Part shown: positions 4,535-5,596 of the stretch, in pieces
Layout of the letters: each line of letters begins with the position of its first letter
How positions within the stretch are numbered: position 1 is the first letter of the stretch
Source of the DNA: Lysobacterales bacterium
GTDB lineage: Bacteria > Pseudomonadota > Gammaproteobacteria > Xanthomonadales > SZUA-36
Assembly (NCBI GenBank): GCA_009692275.1
Contig: SHZL01000189.1
Span: 1 to 5,596, forward strand
Direction of reading: 5' to 3'
DNA length: 5,596 bases
Translations under genes and position numbers: made by a program
The notes under the pieces: model-generated
Told to the model about the DNA's origin: nothing
Database searches by the model: none
What the model saw: only the letters and a program-made list of their open reading frames with translations

Positions 4535-5596
4535 TCATTTTGGGACGGGCAGGTGCATGGTGAACTCAACACCCTGGCCCTGTGGCAGGTTTTGTGCGTT
4601 GACGCTGCCGCCATGCGCCTCGGCCACGAGCCGGACGATATAGAGACCGAGGCCCAGATGCGGGCTGGCGCCACGTTTCTCGCGCACTGAAACCAGCGAA
4701 TCAAACAGCCTGTCCTGGAACTCATCCGGTAACCGGGAGCCGCTGTTGCGCACCGACAAGCGCACTTCCTCACCCACCCGTTCCAGGCCTATGCACACAT
4801 CATCTGTGGCGGTGGTCAGGCTGATGGCATTGTCGACCAGTTTATCCAGTGCCTGGGCCAGCAATTCCGGAGCACAGAGTAAACTCAGTGCTTGCGGACC
4901 CATCCTGGTCTGGACCTGTCGGCCCGGATGGGCAGCGTTGTAGCCCCGGGCGCAGCGGCTGACCAGTTCCGCCAGGTCCGCCTGCTCCCATTCGGCCAGC
5001 CGTATCGAGGCTTCCAGGCGACTGGATTCGCTCATGGCACGGACGATGGCTGCCTGCCGGTCCACGCCCTCTTGTGCGCGTTGCAGGAACTGTTGTGCCG
5101 CCGCCCCCAGCGGCTGGCTGGACAGGTTTTCCAGCGAGGAGCGGGTGATTGCCAGAGGAGTCTTGAGCTCGTGCGATAACTTGCCCGCCAGAGTCTGCAG
5201 GTACTGCTTGTAATCCGCCACGGCGCGCAACAGTTTCTCGTTGTTGCGCGCCAGTTCGCCCAGTTCATCCCTGTCCCTGGTCAACGGGACGGTGCCCAAA
5301 GCAACCGGGGTCGCAGCCACGCCATCGTGCATGGCCTCGCGGACCGCGCCGCTCAGGCGCCGCACCCGTTGCGACAGACGCGTGGCAAAAACCCACAGAC
5401 CACCTGCCAGTCCAAACGTGATGGCAAGGGTAGTAATCAACAGCCGCCCCAAGGCCCGGTTGGTGACCAGCAACAAGCCGTTCGAGGCCGACTGTAAGAC
5501 AATGGCGCCACGAACTTTGCCCTCGACAGTCACCGGCACGGCTACGGTGTTGTGCACCACGGCGGTGTCCGGGTCCCGGGCCCAGGCAGCGCCCTC
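4535..5596 (-). CDS. pdsS: Sensor histidine kinase, resembling the dedicated sortase system kinase; N-terminus beyond right edge
   Basis: The frame stays open to the window edge, so the 353 visible residues are the C-terminal part of a longer inner-membrane kinase; an internal GTG at 5560 is not the real start. Visible order: the end of an extracytoplasmic sensor domain (1-50), one membrane segment (about 52-72), a HAMP-like linker (73-128), the dimerisation/phosphoacceptor domain with LAGKLSHELKTPLA (His142), and an ATPase domain with the N box DKLVDNA (Asn256), a G1-like RNSG (283-286) and HLGLGLYIVRLVAEAHGG (313-330). In G1 the usual Asp is Asn, a variant seen in other kinases. The stretches LLLVTNRAL before the membrane segment and FDSLVSVRE before the G2 box are, from memory, characteristic of the kinase of the proteobacterial dedicated sortase system (TIGR03785/PdsS). 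That subfamily assignment is less certain than the kinase call. Its partner regulator is not in the window. Confidence 0.9.
   Translation of the reverse strand, partial: EGAAWARDPDTAVVHNTVAVPVTVEGKVRGAIVLQSASNGLLLVTNRALGRLLITTLAITFGLAGGLWVFATRLSQRVRRLSGAVREAMHDGVAATPVALGTVPLTRDRDELGELARNNEKLLRAVADYKQYLQTLAGKLSHELKTPLAITRSSLENLSSQPLGAAAQQFLQRAQEGVDRQAAIVRAMSESSRLEASIRLAEWEQADLAELVSRCARGYNAAHPGRQVQTRMGPQALSLLCAPELLAQALDKLVDNAISLTTATDDVCIGLERVGEEVRLSVRNSGSRLPDEFQDRLFDSLVSVREKRGASPHLGLGLYIVRLVAEAHGGSVNAQNLPQGQGVEFTMHLPVPK

Noticed and set aside
3508..4563. 351-codon open frame on the plus strand
   Set aside because: It lies antisense to trpE and runs through the trpE-kinase gap. Its product has no recognisable domain, and the minus-strand TrpE frame is unmistakable. 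It is a by-product of the GC-rich codon pattern.
4441..4773. 110-codon minus-strand frame overlapping the end of the kinase gene
   Set aside because: Most of it is the kinase gene read in another frame; the protein is rich in Arg, Cys and Trp and has no family pattern.

Overview
The window reads almost entirely on the minus strand, so transcription runs from right to left. It looks like a chromosomal segment of a proteobacterium, most likely a gammaproteobacterium. The TrpE start and N-terminal wording (MNRD..., YNRIP, WGRFSIIGLPC) resembles pseudomonad-type TrpE. The partial histidine kinase at the right resembles the kinase of the proteobacterial dedicated sortase system. A betaproteobacterium is not excluded. 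No rRNA, tRNA, CRISPR array or insertion sequence is visible.

Layout in transcription order: (1) 5596-4535, a sensor histidine kinase whose N-terminal part lies beyond the right edge; (2) 4534-4438, a 97-bp gap with no convincing promoter, terminator or Trp leader peptide; (3) 4437-2965, trpE, anthranilate synthase component I; (4) 2964-2829, a gap carrying a weak hairpin and then a strong-looking promoter overlaid by a regularly phased operator array; (5) 2828-2281, a two-gene type II toxin-antitoxin module (Phd/YefM-like antitoxin, RelE/ParE-like toxin) overlapping by one base; (6) 2280-2100, a 181-bp gap with a possible acetyltransferase gene remnant and a palindrome; (7) 2099-1512, trpG; (8) 1503-790, a fumarylacetoacetate-hydrolase-family enzyme of the short fumarylpyruvate hydrolase/FAHD1 type; (9) 783-145, a zeta-class glutathione transferase-type maleylacetoacetate/maleylpyruvate isomerase; (10) 134-1, the first 44 codons of trpD, running off the left edge.

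The backbone is a trpE-trpG-trpD tryptophan locus. TrpE and TrpG together make anthranilate from chorismate and glutamine, and TrpD then phosphoribosylates it. Two additions make this copy unusual. A toxin-antitoxin module separates trpE from trpG. A two-gene aromatic-ring-cleavage 'lower pathway' cassette (cis-trans isomerase plus hydrolase) sits between trpG and trpD with gaps of only 6-10 bp, so it is very probably cotranscribed with them.

The most distinctive non-coding signal is at the toxin-antitoxin promoter. Five (G/A)TAC tetramers are spaced exactly 12 bp apart across 2845-2896, covering the -10 box and the spacer. This matches what I recall of the geometry of YefM-type autoregulatory operators.
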